This document shows positions 46,489 to 55,957 of a stretch of DNA of 64,000 bases, one piece after another. This stretch comes from Pseudomonadales bacterium (lineage in GTDB: Bacteria > Pseudomonadota > Gammaproteobacteria > Pseudomonadales > Ketobacteraceae), in NCBI GenBank assembly GCA_002708905.1, contig PAPM01000037.1:124001-188000 (forward strand). Direction: 5' to 3'. The position numbers and the translations under genes are program-made. Under the pieces are notes generated by a model. The model ran no database searches and was not told the DNA's origin. It worked only from the letters and a program-made list of their open reading frames with translations. Each line of letters opens with the position of its first letter. Position 1 is the stretch's first letter.

Positions 46489-47970
46489 ATGACCGGTGGC
46501 ACCTTGCTCGGTTTTAAAACCCTGATCCGGCACCTGTTGCTGGCCTGCCTCTACTGGCTGTTGGGGCTGCTGGCCGGCGGCGCCTGGTTCCTGGTTTATT
46601 TCGTGGATTCCCTGCCGGATCTCAGCGTCTGGCATACGGTTGAACTTGAAGCAGAATACGATGCCCGCCGCCATGCCGGCTTTACGTCTTTAGCCGAATA
46701 TCAGGCGTTGGAGCGGGAGTTGTTCCAGGAGTTGGAGCAGCAGGTCTATGCCGTTGCCAACGATGCCACGGGCATCAATCGATTCCGGCGGGGCAGCCGG
46801 GTTGATCCCACCAGTTATGCGGTAAACAGCAACCGAACCCGGGAGTTTCCCGTTGAGAGCCCCCGTGCCGGTGTGTTGCTGTTGCATGGGCTGTCCGACT
46901 CACCCTATAGCCTGTTGCAGCTGGCCCGCACCCTGCACGCCGAAGGTTCCTATGTGGTATTGCCGCGTCTGCCGGGGCACGGTACGGCACCTGCCGGGTT
47001 GGTGAAGGCCAGTGCGGAGGATTTCAAGGCGGTGGTGCGTTTGGCGGCACGCCATCTGCGCCGGCAGGTGGGTTCGGATGTGCCGATTTACCTTGTGGGC
47101 TATTCCAACGGTGCAGCGCTGGCAGTGGATTATGCGCTGGATGTAATGGATGGGGAGCCGTTACCGGTGGCATCCCGCCTGGTGCTGATTTCTCCGGCTA
47201 TCGGTGTCTCCGGACTGGCCGCCCTGGCGCCCTGGCAGCGGCGTATTGCAATGCTTCCCGGGCTGGAGAAACTGGCTTGGCAATCGGTACAACCGGAATA
47301 CGATCCATACAAATACAACTCCTTTCCCCTCAATGCGGCGGAGCAGGTTTACAACCTGACGCAGAACCTCACCCAGCGCCTGGCCAGTGCCGAGGCTGCC
47401 GGTGAACTTGACAGCTTCCCGCCGACATTGGTGTTCACCTCAGCAGTGGACGCAACGGTTTCAGTGAATGCCACCGTGGATAATCTGTTGTCGCGGCTGT
47501 CCGGAAATCAGCATCGTCTGATCATGTACGATGTGAATCAGGAATCCAATACGGCGTTCCTGTTTTCCGATAGTGCGATCCTGGCCGCGGAAAACCTGTT
47601 GGCAAGGCGATTGCCGTTTGCGGTGGAGGTGTTTTCCAATGGGCCCACGGACTCCTCCGAGCTGGTAGCCATGATCAAGTCTGCCAATTCGGATAGCGTG
47701 GAGATCCGGGAAACCCAGTTGCATTGGCCCGGCTCCTTATACTCGCTTTCCCATGTGGCGTTACCGTTTTCTCCCGTTGATCCCGTGTATGGCGATGTCC
47801 CCCAGATCCAAGGACGTCCGGCTTCGTTGGGGAACGTGACCTTGCGTGGGGAACGCGGCATTCTTCAGGTGCCTATCAACCAGCTCATGCGCCTGCGTTA
47901 CAATCCATTTTATTCCTATCAGCAAGAACGAATATTAGGCTTCATGTTCGGCCCCGCTCTGACTCAGTAA
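46489..47970 (+). CDS. Membrane-anchored alpha/beta hydrolase
   Basis: 493 residues. An N-terminal helix (LLLACLYWLLGLLAGGAWFLVY without cleavage site) anchors it. The hydrolase core starts near residue 125: VLLLHGLSDSPYSLLQLAR is the oxyanion region, VLPRLPGHGTAP the second strand turn and VGYSNGAALAVDY the nucleophile Ser elbow. Asp and His candidates lie in TSAVDATVS and YSLSHVALPF. It is probably an esterase or lipase facing the periplasm; the substrate is unknown. No strong ribosome site precedes the ATG. The 226 bp after it hold no recognisable signal. Confidence 0.75.
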   Translation: MTGGTLLGFKTLIRHLLLACLYWLLGLLAGGAWFLVYFVDSLPDLSVWHTVELEAEYDARRHAGFTSLAEYQALERELFQELEQQVYAVANDATGINRFRRGSRVDPTSYAVNSNRTREFPVESPRAGVLLLHGLSDSPYSLLQLARTLHAEGSYVVLPRLPGHGTAPAGLVKASAEDFKAVVRLAARHLRRQVGSDVPIYLVGYSNGAALAVDYALDVMDGEPLPVASRLVLISPAIGVSGLAALAPWQRRIAMLPGLEKLAWQSVQPEYDPYKYNSFPLNAAEQVYNLTQNLTQRLASAEAAGELDSFPPTLVFTSAVDATVSVNATVDNLLSRLSGNQHRLIMYDVNQESNTAFLFSDSAILAAENLLARRLPFAVEVFSNGPTDSSELVAMIKSANSDSVEIRETQLHWPGSLYSLSHVALPFSPVDPVYGDVPQIQGRPASLGNVTLRGERGILQVPINQLMRLRYNPFYSYQQERILGFMFGPALTQ

Positions 47971-48196
47971 AATCGGATAATAACCGTAATAACAGATACT
48001 TGTTTGCGGTGTTGCCGCTGGGTTCCGTTACCTAAATGACTTGCGTAGACCATATTCCAAAAACTGCATGCTTTCTTGGTGCATTTTTGGTAATCGGCGA
48101 CTTACCAATCGCAAAACAAGCTCACCAATTTATAACTGTGCCTTCCCACAATTCCGGCTAAAAAGTATACGTAAGGTCGAAAACAAGCGTAGGTCA

Positions 48197-49348
48197 ATGA
48201 ACATAAAGACGAAGTTGTCTCAGTATGTCACCAACCCGCTGGAGTGGAGTTCCTCCAGAAAGGCGGCTGTATTACTGTGGATGTATATCTTTGATCAGTT
48301 GCTCTATCTGCTGTTTTTTTGGGCCGCCCAAAATTTCGAGGTGCTTGACCCCTGGTTTAACCAGGAGCAGTTATCTTTTCACAGTGTGTTCTTTATCTGG
48401 CTGACCGGCCTCACCATTGTTCTGTTGATTGCTGCAGAAACCGCTCCCAAGCGTCATCAACAAAACGTGTTATACGAACATGTGGGATGTCTTTACTTCG
48501 GCCTGACCCATGTTTATTACGGTTACTGTATTGGCTTGCAATCCATTCCCGTTGGCGTCGTTTTGGTGGGGGCTCCTGTGGTAGGCTTTATCCTGCTGAA
48601 TCGATGGTCGGTCGCCGTCGCTTTTGTATCCAGTTTGCTGTTGCTGTTTGCAATCAGTGCTGCCACCAGTGCCGGAGTGATACCCTACGCCCCGCTGGCC
48701 CAGAACCTAATGGGCGCGGACGGGCGCCTGGCGACAGTATGGGTGATTTCCTACTGGTCATTGGCGATGCCTCACATTCTGTTTATCTTTGCATTGGCAT
48801 ATCATGTGTTGCAGCGCTGGCGACTGCGGGAGCAGGAAGTGACTCATTTGAGTCGTACCGACGGTTTGACGGGGTTGGTTAATCGGCGTCACATTATGGA
48901 TTTGCTGGAGTTGGAAAAAGCGCACTGTGAGACCGCGCACCTGCCGCTCTCCATTGTGATGATCGATCTGGATCACTTTAAACGCATCAATGATGATTGG
49001 GGTCATGATGTTGGCGATCGGGCATTGGTGTCTGCTGCTGAAGCATTACGCGGTGCTGTTCGTCAGAACGATCATGTTGGTCGTTATGGTGGTGAAGAGT
49101 TTTTGGTGGTGTTACCCGGCCTGGATTCCGATCAGGCAGAGTTGTTGGCAGAAAGGGTGAGGGCTGCTATTTCGGCGGTGGAGTTGAAGTTGCCGAATGG
49201 GAAGTCATTGTCATTGTCAGCCAGTTTGGGGATGAGCTGTATTGCGGCACAGGAAGCGGCCTCTGTTGATCACCTGATAAAACAGGCGGACCTGGCGTTG
49301 TACCAAGCGAAAGATTCCGGCCGGGATCGATTGGTGATTGCGGCCTGA
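48197..49348 (+). CDS. Membrane diguanylate cyclase (first of a tandem pair)
   Basis: 383 residues from the ATG at 48197 (AGG ribosome site); the frame is open upstream, but that part is not conserved with the paralog. Six or so membrane helices (about 25-205) form the sensor. The GGDEF domain has GGEEF at 298-302 and an inhibitory I-site RQND at 289-292, five residues ahead, so it should make c-di-GMP and be feedback inhibited. SRTDGLTGLVNRRHIMDLL is the domain start. It is 43 bp upstream of a paralog with the same plan. Confidence 0.9.
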   Translation: MNIKTKLSQYVTNPLEWSSSRKAAVLLWMYIFDQLLYLLFFWAAQNFEVLDPWFNQEQLSFHSVFFIWLTGLTIVLLIAAETAPKRHQQNVLYEHVGCLYFGLTHVYYGYCIGLQSIPVGVVLVGAPVVGFILLNRWSVAVAFVSSLLLLFAISAATSAGVIPYAPLAQNLMGADGRLATVWVISYWSLAMPHILFIFALAYHVLQRWRLREQEVTHLSRTDGLTGLVNRRHIMDLLELEKAHCETAHLPLSIVMIDLDHFKRINDDWGHDVGDRALVSAAEALRGAVRQNDHVGRYGGEEFLVVLPGLDSDQAELLAERVRAAISAVELKLPNGKSLSLSASLGMSCIAAQEAASVDHLIKQADLALYQAKDSGRDRLVIAA

Positions 49349-49391
49349 GGTTTGCTGATTTTGATCGTAGAACGAGAATATTGGGGCATAA

Positions 49392-50579
49392 ATGACGGTG
49401 TTCACGCGGGCGAAACGATTAACGTCAAAGCTTAATCGTCGCATTGGCAATCCATTGGAGTGGCAGTCCAGTTCCAAGTCCATGTTGTTGGGCGTGGTGA
49501 CGGGGCTGTTTTATCTGCACTATGCCATTCTGGCAGAGTTTCTGCTATTACCCGGTAACGAAAGTGCCTGGATCAATGGTGAGTATCTGGCTCGTCAGAT
49601 TCCCTGCTTCTACGGTTTTGTTGGTATATCCCTGCTGCTGATTATTGGGACCTTTCTGTTTTATCGTGTCAAAGGCGATACGGTGCTGTTTGAATACGTG
49701 GCGGCTTTGTATTTCGCGCTGTCGCTGTGCTATTTCAGTTATCAAATCGGCACCCTTTCGCTACCGGTGGGTTCAGTCCTGGTGGGGGCACCCGTCGTGG
49801 GTTTTATCTTTTTTAATCGCACCGCCGTCATGCTGGCGTTGTTCGTTGCCGTAGTGGTGCAACTGGTGTTGTCGTTCGGTGCCGCCTGGCAATGGTGGGC
49901 TTATGCACCGGTGTTTGTGGAGGGCGCGAAGCTACTCACGTCACCCTCTGCCTTCAGCGTGTTTCAGTTGTACCTGTTTACTTTCCCCCACATGATCTTT
50001 CTGATTTTTATTTCCTATCTGGTGTTGCGCCGCTGGCGGGATCGTGAAGAACGGGTGCGATTGTTGAGCATCACTGATCCGTTGACCGGCCTGTTCAATC
50101 GACGCAGTATTCTGGTTCACCTGGAGCAGGAGCAGGAGCGCAGTCGAAAGAAAGGGCCGGCGTTGTCATTGTTGATGGTGGATCTGGATAACTTCAAATC
50201 CATCAATGATGACCGGGGGCATGAGGCTGGTGATTACGCACTGATTGCGGCGGCCGATGCACTACAGCAGAGTCTGCGCCAGAACGACAGGGTCGGGCGC
50301 TATGGTGGCGAAGAGTTTCTCATTGTGTTGCCCGGAACGGATCTGGAGGGAGCGCGCATCCTGGCTGAACGCTGTCGTCAGCAATTGGAATCGACGAATG
50401 TGATTCTGGACGGCGGCGAACGGCTGGCGTTAACCGGCAGTTTTGGCTTGGTCTGCAATGAGGGTGATGTGCATATGGATGTGGATGAACTGTTGCGGCG
50501 GGCGGATCGTGCTATGTATCAGGCGAAGGAAGCGGGTAAAAATCAGGTTATTGTCGACCATGGCAATCGTCGACAATAA
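49392..50579 (+). CDS. Membrane diguanylate cyclase (second of a tandem pair)
   Basis: 395 residues with the same layout as its neighbour. Shared phrases include NPLEWxSS near the start, LPVGSVLVGAPVVGFIFFNR within the membrane sensor and RWRDREE before the catalytic domain. GGEEF lies at 305-309 with the I-site RQND nine residues earlier. The membrane part fits a MASE-like signal domain but was not classified. The pair probably arose by tandem duplication, and divergent sensor regions suggest different signals. Confidence 0.9.
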   Translation: MTVFTRAKRLTSKLNRRIGNPLEWQSSSKSMLLGVVTGLFYLHYAILAEFLLLPGNESAWINGEYLARQIPCFYGFVGISLLLIIGTFLFYRVKGDTVLFEYVAALYFALSLCYFSYQIGTLSLPVGSVLVGAPVVGFIFFNRTAVMLALFVAVVVQLVLSFGAAWQWWAYAPVFVEGAKLLTSPSAFSVFQLYLFTFPHMIFLIFISYLVLRRWRDREERVRLLSITDPLTGLFNRRSILVHLEQEQERSRKKGPALSLLMVDLDNFKSINDDRGHEAGDYALIAAADALQQSLRQNDRVGRYGGEEFLIVLPGTDLEGARILAERCRQQLESTNVILDGGERLALTGSFGLVCNEGDVHMDVDELLRRADRAMYQAKEAGKNQVIVDHGNRRQ

Positions 50580-50606
50580 CCATCCGAAATCAGTATTTTA
50601 TACGAC

Positions 50607-53153
50607 TCAGGGTAGGCTGTATTCCAGCTTCACTTCACTGATCGTATGGGCTTTGATTGCCTTTTCCCGGAAGAATATAGGTCGCAGCTGTGGTGCTTCT
50701 GAGTACAGCCGGGTCTGATCATCCCGATGGACAGAGGTCGGGTCGGTGGATTGGGAATAAGTCATCAGGCCGCGAGCCTCTGGACCATGTTCAGTGAAGG
50801 TGACCAGCATGATCCAGCTACTGCCCTGGGATACCTGATAACCTTTGCCTGCGGCGCTGATCTGGCTGCCCGGGATGGGTGGATAGATGTGGCGGGGGAG
50901 CAGCGAACTGTCATCGGCGATGGAGCGGTAGACGTTGAATCCCCCCTCGATATTATTGCCGCCTTCCCAGGGAAGTTTCTCACCTGAGGGGGTACCATCC
51001 AGGTTGGGGTACTCAACAAACTGCACATCTCCCAGTGTGGCATCGAGTGCAACGCCTGCTTCCTCCAGCACCAGCACGGCTTTTGCCAGCTGCTGTAGTA
51101 CGGTGGCATTGGCATCGAGCGTGTTCGGTGTGTTGGTGGGATCGTTGCCATCGAACGGATTTACCCACTGGGGATCGGTGGCAAACTGCTGGGCAAATTC
51201 CCGGAATACATGGGCGCCTCGACTGTCTTTTTTGAAGCGCCCGTCCCATTGCCCCAGGCGGCTGCAGGCTGGCGCAATATTGACGGCAACCGTATTGGTA
51301 ACCCCTTCTTCGGTAACCTCCTCTTCGGTAATGTCCACTTCCACGGGAATTTCTCCCTGAGCTTCACAGAGCGCTACCAGATCGCTCAAAACCGCTTCCG
51401 CTAAATAGGATCTCTCGCTGAACAGGGCCCTTTGCAGGTCATCCAGATCAAAACGCTCATCAGGCCCTTTGCTGTCTTCCAACATTTTCTGCGACATACG
51501 TGAACGCAGGCTTTGGGGTGCATCCGTTTTACCATACAGTATGGAATAGCCGGTGAGCTTGTCTGCCGGATTGGTAAGCCAGTAACTGTCGTTGGAGTTC
51601 TGCACAAAATCACTGCGCTCCAGTTTGGGCGCGTTCTCATAGGGAACCGGTCCGTTAAAATCGAAGACTGCGGATGTACCGGGAAGCAATGAAAAACCCA
51701 ATAGTTCACGGGCTTGCACTAATGCCGGATCGGTTCGCAATGCCTGTTCGGCAATGGGAGAAAGATTGGGCACGGTGGAATCGTCGATATAGAACGTGTT
51801 GCCTGCCCGGTCCACGGCCAGGGTGTTATTGAACAGCACACCGTCGAACTGCTTGAAGCTGTCCTTGAATTCTTCCATGTCACCGGCCAGGTTCATGGCC
51901 ATCCAGTGATCCACGATATCAAAGTTTTGCTGGTTAACGTCTTTAATGCTGTAGGCCACAAAGCGGCCTTGTTGATTTTCGCCCCAGGGCAACACATCGG
52001 GCGCGGCAATCATGGGGCCAAAATCGCTGTAATAGACTTTCTTGGTAAACTGCATCACCGCATTGGCACCTACCGCCACGTTCAGTGTGAGGGTCTTTTC
52101 CTGAATCGTGTGGGGTTCTTCATCCACCAGATACGTCATGCCGCTGGGGTCACTTTCCGCCAAGGCCAGTTCGTAAACGATAAAATGCTCGGCGGTGGAG
52201 TAGGTGTGGGACCAGGCCAAGTGTTTGTTGAAGCCGATGTTCACCATGCCGGGGGTACCATAGAGTGAAGAACCCAACACATCCATCACGCCGGGAATGG
52301 TGGAATGGAATTGCCAAAAGCGGAGAATGCCGGTGTGGGGGAAGTGCGGATTGGCCAGTAACAGGCCCCGGCCGTTGGCGCTCAGATCTTTACCAATGGC
52401 CCAGGCGTTTGAGCCCAGTTCCCGGGGATTATTGCCCGGCAGTTGGGGCAGAGTGGCCAGTTGTTTCAGTGCAGATACATTGCGTTCGGGAATAGTGCGC
52501 GCAGGTTGGTTGGCAGCGGAAGTGGCGGCCGGTGCTGGCAGGTAGCTGGTGCCCGGTGGGGTTGCCAGAAACAGTGGTGCCAGGAAATTCCCGGAACCGG
52601 GCAGCAGCGCGGTTCCCAGCAGAGCGGTCAACATATCCAGGTGGTCGATATTTTGAACCCAGGGCTTGCCGGCACACTGTGGATCGAGGTTGTCACTGCC
52701 GGTCTGAGCCAGATAATAATTAAAGCCTTTGCTGTAGCCCGACAACATGGCTTGGGTGTTTTCGCTCAAGGTGTCGTAACCGGCTTCAGCCTGCTCCCGA
52801 ATGCCCAGCGCCAGATAGCTGAAGTCTGTAATGAGGTTTGCGCTGTCGCCGGAGCCCGGTATTTTGTCCGGACCATAGAACTGGGAGCGTCGACTGTTGT
52901 AGCGAGCCACAATGTCCAGCAGCATGCAGGCGTTGTCTTCGGAGAAGGCGTATCCAATACCGAAGGCCAGGCTTTCCAGGTTGTCCGCTTTAATGTGAGG
53001 AACGCCGTAATCAGTGCGGCGGATTTTGGCGTTGAGTACGCCGTCGTCATCGAAAGCCACCAGTTGCTGCTTGGGGCAGCCGGTGAGAGCAAAGGTGGAT
53101 AGCGTGAGCGCAAGCGCACCCACTACACCTGCTATTTTGTGTAGTGTAATCAT
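50607..53153 (-). CDS. Penicillin acylase family lipoprotein (Ntn-hydrolase)
   Basis: 848 residues. A lipoprotein signal with lipobox LTGC (C26) places it in the envelope. These enzymes are made as one chain that self-cleaves before a catalytic Ser: GSNAWAIG puts the Gly-Ser cut at 247/248, giving an alpha chain of about 220 residues and a beta chain of 600. HTYSTAEHFIVYEL, NSNDSYWLTNP and GGNNIEGGFNVYRS are beta-chain motifs. The family hydrolyses amide bonds in penicillins, acyl-homoserine lactones or other N-acyl compounds. Specificity is unknown. Confidence 0.88.
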   Translation of the reverse strand: MITLHKIAGVVGALALTLSTFALTGCPKQQLVAFDDDGVLNAKIRRTDYGVPHIKADNLESLAFGIGYAFSEDNACMLLDIVARYNSRRSQFYGPDKIPGSGDSANLITDFSYLALGIREQAEAGYDTLSENTQAMLSGYSKGFNYYLAQTGSDNLDPQCAGKPWVQNIDHLDMLTALLGTALLPGSGNFLAPLFLATPPGTSYLPAPAATSAANQPARTIPERNVSALKQLATLPQLPGNNPRELGSNAWAIGKDLSANGRGLLLANPHFPHTGILRFWQFHSTIPGVMDVLGSSLYGTPGMVNIGFNKHLAWSHTYSTAEHFIVYELALAESDPSGMTYLVDEEPHTIQEKTLTLNVAVGANAVMQFTKKVYYSDFGPMIAAPDVLPWGENQQGRFVAYSIKDVNQQNFDIVDHWMAMNLAGDMEEFKDSFKQFDGVLFNNTLAVDRAGNTFYIDDSTVPNLSPIAEQALRTDPALVQARELLGFSLLPGTSAVFDFNGPVPYENAPKLERSDFVQNSNDSYWLTNPADKLTGYSILYGKTDAPQSLRSRMSQKMLEDSKGPDERFDLDDLQRALFSERSYLAEAVLSDLVALCEAQGEIPVEVDITEEEVTEEGVTNTVAVNIAPACSRLGQWDGRFKKDSRGAHVFREFAQQFATDPQWVNPFDGNDPTNTPNTLDANATVLQQLAKAVLVLEEAGVALDATLGDVQFVEYPNLDGTPSGEKLPWEGGNNIEGGFNVYRSIADDSSLLPRHIYPPIPGSQISAAGKGYQVSQGSSWIMLVTFTEHGPEARGLMTYSQSTDPTSVHRDDQTRLYSEAPQLRPIFFREKAIKAHTISEVKLEYSLP

Positions 53154-53313
53154 AAAGAAGTCCTTGTCTTGTGATTATTATTTCCCTTTCATGGGACGGT
53201 TTTTATAACGCAGAATTTGCAAGGGGAACAGAGCTGGAGCGGGATTGCAGACGAATGGAATAACGCTGGTCACGGTTCAAGCTGGTGACCAGCGTGTTCA
53301 GGTGAAAAAGGAA

Positions 53314-54792
53314 TCAGGACATGGGATAAACCGGTTTATCTTTCGATTCACACTCCCAGGTCACCCAGAGTTTATTGTCACTGCCTTCTTTTAATTGGAC
53401 GAAATTGCGGCTGCGCAAATATTTGTCCGAGTGATACGGCTGCAGCATGGAAATCTCAACACTGCGGTCCTCGGTCATGTATTCTTTCTTGTCGTTGGTG
53501 ACTGCCATAATGCCGAGCCAGGCAATACGGCTGGGAGCTGGATGTACAATGCCGGAAGACACGATCTGGTGAATGCGGTGTCCACCGTCACGGCGATCAT
53601 TGATCACGCCCAGGCAGCCTATATGCACGTCACCGGATAAGATCACAGTTTTGCCGCCCCGCTTTTTATGGTTCTCCAGCAACCGCATGATCAGGCGGGC
53701 CCGCTCACACTGATGTTCCTTGGCACGCCAATGGTCTTTCAGGTCGTCAGTGAGTTCCTCTTCCCAGGGCGTGACATCCACCACGGATTCAGTAAATGAA
53801 AAATCCCGATATACCACGGGCACAGCGGACAACATTAACAGATGGCCGCTATTGGCCTGGGTATCAAAATACTGGATCAGGTCACTCCATTGTGTTGGGC
53901 TCATAACCTGATCCAACGTGCGCTCGGCGCGATTATCCAGGGCCAATATGTGATAGCCACGGAAGCTGAAGCCGAAGGCGTAGTGGTCTGCAGCCGAATT
54001 CAACAGGCTGGTGTTGTGTTTGGACCGGATCTGGAACAATTCAAAATATTTCTTTGCGATGTTAAAAATGCCCTGGAACACATTGCATTCGTGCATCTTC
54101 TTGGGGTAGCTGCCCCAGCCGTCGAAAATATCATGGTCGTCCCACATCATGACACTGGGGATGCTGGCGTACATCAACGCCATGTTGGGATCACTCCAAC
54201 GGGTGCGGTAAAGCTCATCGTAGAAACGCTCAACCTGTTGTTCCATGGTTTTGGTGAACGCTGTGGACTTTGCTTCCTTCTTGCTGCGGGACAATTTGCC
54301 CCAGCTTTTTAAACTGGAAACACTGCCCCACATTTCATCGGCATAAAGCTGGTCGCCGCCCATCAGCAACAGCGAAAAGGGCTCCTGTTCGTGGGAGACC
54401 TTCATGTTTTCCCACAGGGCATAGGGGTGCTCGGTTTTGTTCACCAGGTCGGCGCTGGAGAAGCCATTGCAGGAAGCATAGGCGAAGCGGGGTTTTTCAT
54501 CGGCGGCGGGAACGTAGAAGGACCACTCAGTCTGGTCGTGTCGGTTGACGGCCTGGTTGCCATCCAGATTGATGTGATAGTACACCCGGCTGGCGTTTGC
54601 CTGCGCTGGTTGGGAGTGTTCTGCCCGCCAGAACAGGCTGCTGTTGGTTTCGCCGGCCTTGATCGCGTTAACACTGTGTCCATTCAGGCTTACCTGCGCC
54701 TGGTTAACCGATTTATCTGTGCTGAAACAAATGGTATAGAGCTGTTCGGACTCAAGACCCAACAAGGGTCCCACCAGTATCTTGCTGCCCAT
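53314..54792 (-). CDS. PhoD-like metallophosphatase
   Basis: 492 residues. MGGDQLYADEMWG, SVMMWDDHDIFDGWGSYP, LLMLSAVPVVYRDFSF and KTVILSGDVHIGCLG are the metal-binding motifs of the PhoD/metallophosphatase family. No Tat or Sec signal is visible, and the start region (MGSKILVGPLLGLESEQLY) looks like a beta-rich N-terminal domain, so unlike classical PhoD it is probably cytoplasmic. It likely hydrolyses phosphodiesters; the substrate is unknown. It lies 29 bp downstream of the lactonase-like gene in the same direction. Confidence 0.8.
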   Translation of the reverse strand: MGSKILVGPLLGLESEQLYTICFSTDKSVNQAQVSLNGHSVNAIKAGETNSSLFWRAEHSQPAQANASRVYYHINLDGNQAVNRHDQTEWSFYVPAADEKPRFAYASCNGFSSADLVNKTEHPYALWENMKVSHEQEPFSLLLMGGDQLYADEMWGSVSSLKSWGKLSRSKKEAKSTAFTKTMEQQVERFYDELYRTRWSDPNMALMYASIPSVMMWDDHDIFDGWGSYPKKMHECNVFQGIFNIAKKYFELFQIRSKHNTSLLNSAADHYAFGFSFRGYHILALDNRAERTLDQVMSPTQWSDLIQYFDTQANSGHLLMLSAVPVVYRDFSFTESVVDVTPWEEELTDDLKDHWRAKEHQCERARLIMRLLENHKKRGGKTVILSGDVHIGCLGVINDRRDGGHRIHQIVSSGIVHPAPSRIAWLGIMAVTNDKKEYMTEDRSVEISMLQPYHSDKYLRSRNFVQLKEGSDNKLWVTWECESKDKPVYPMS

Positions 54793-54821
54793 GCTTCCCC
54801 CTGGGTCTGAATGTTAATGAC

Positions 54822-55679
54822 TTATTGATAGTACTCCGGCGCATGACGGATGCCGGCGTTTTGTTCTTTGTCGTGCTGTATCCAAAGTTGCGCACCGGTG
54901 CTTTCCAAAAACTGTTCCATCCGCTCCATGCTTTCCAGCGTTTGCTCCTTGCTGAAATTAAAGGAGGGTACACGGCGGTGTTCCCGGTTACTGGTGAAAT
55001 GATAAAGATCACCGGATAACACAATGCGGCCGCTTTCCGGCAGGTCCAGATAGAGCATCTGATGGCCCGGTGTATGACCAATGGCACGCTTTACCACCAC
55101 GCGGCCATCACCAAATACATCATGATCGCCTTGCAGTCGCTGAGTGTTGGTGGCGTTGAAGTGGCTGTATGAATCCGGAACGAAACCATATTGCTGCGGA
55201 TTCCCGCCGAAGGCTGCGTCAAATTCCTCTTTTTGCATGAGTAATGTGGCGTTGCTGAACAGGTTGGCGTTACCGGTGTGGTCTGAATGCGCATGGGAGA
55301 TGCCCAGCCACTCAATGTCCTGCGGTTTTACGCCGATGCTTTCAAGTTGCGCTTGCAAAGGGGTAGGCATGCTCATGTAAAACAGCCCATCATAAAACTC
55401 CTGTCCTTTTGACCCCAGTTGGTCCGGCAGGCCTGTATCCCAGATGAGGTCACCTTTTGGATGTCGAATCAGGTAACAACTGTCTGTGAGGGATTTAACC
55501 TGGCCTTGGTTGACGCCGGGAGAAAACACGGACACGTCCCGCACTTCAATGTTGCCGCAGTGGAAGACATAAAGTTTGATGTCCGGTGCTGTGGGAGTGT
55601 GGGTGGCGCATGCACTGACGGCTAATGCGCCGACAATCATGAAAGGGCGTAACAACGTTAGGAGGAAGCGCATAATCAT
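54822..55679 (-). CDS. Metallo-beta-lactamase-fold lipoprotein, N-acyl-homoserine-lactonase-like
   Basis: 285 residues, start at M1 or M3 (MIMRFLL). A lipoprotein signal ends at VSAC. The metal motif ISHAHSDHTGN (HxHxDH), the GHTPGHQM His and LSGDLYHF complete the dinuclear zinc site. It resembles the AttM/AiiA-type lactonase group that opens homoserine lactone rings, in a lipoprotein form. With the penicillin-acylase-family gene nearby, both could act on N-acyl compounds, but this is inference. It is 36 bp downstream of slyX. Confidence 0.8.
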   Translation of the reverse strand: MIMRFLLTLLRPFMIVGALAVSACATHTPTAPDIKLYVFHCGNIEVRDVSVFSPGVNQGQVKSLTDSCYLIRHPKGDLIWDTGLPDQLGSKGQEFYDGLFYMSMPTPLQAQLESIGVKPQDIEWLGISHAHSDHTGNANLFSNATLLMQKEEFDAAFGGNPQQYGFVPDSYSHFNATNTQRLQGDHDVFGDGRVVVKRAIGHTPGHQMLYLDLPESGRIVLSGDLYHFTSNREHRRVPSFNFSKEQTLESMERMEQFLESTGAQLWIQHDKEQNAGIRHAPEYYQ

Positions 55680-55715
55680 TCCTTGATGACTAACTAAGTG
55701 GCTGGTAACAGATCG

Positions 55716-55931
55716 CTAATAATGTGGCGGCTTTTCGTCCACGACTTTGCCGGGAAGATCCTGCATCAAATCCTGCACTTTATCCACTAACAACTGCACC
55801 GTTTTGTCCAGCTTGTCGATCTGTTGCTGCTGACGGTAGATGACGTCACTGAGCTGTTGAATGGTATCATCCTGAAACGCCATACGGGTCTCGACGTCGA
55901 CAAATTTTTCTTCCAGGGTTTTGTTGTCCAT
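55716..55931 (-). CDS. slyX: SlyX family coiled-coil protein
   Basis: 71 residues from the ATG at 55931, with GAGGTA 6 bp upstream; a longer frame exists but lacks a ribosome site. MDNKTLEEKFVDVETRMAFQ, the Gln/Asp-rich coiled coil QQQQIDKLDKTVQLL and the C-terminal DEKPPHY are typical. The molecular role of SlyX is unknown. Confidence 0.88.
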   Translation of the reverse strand: MDNKTLEEKFVDVETRMAFQDDTIQQLSDVIYRQQQQIDKLDKTVQLLVDKVQDLMQDLPGKVVDEKPPHY

Positions 55932-55957
55932 TGGGAATACCTCTTTTTGCAAAGACG

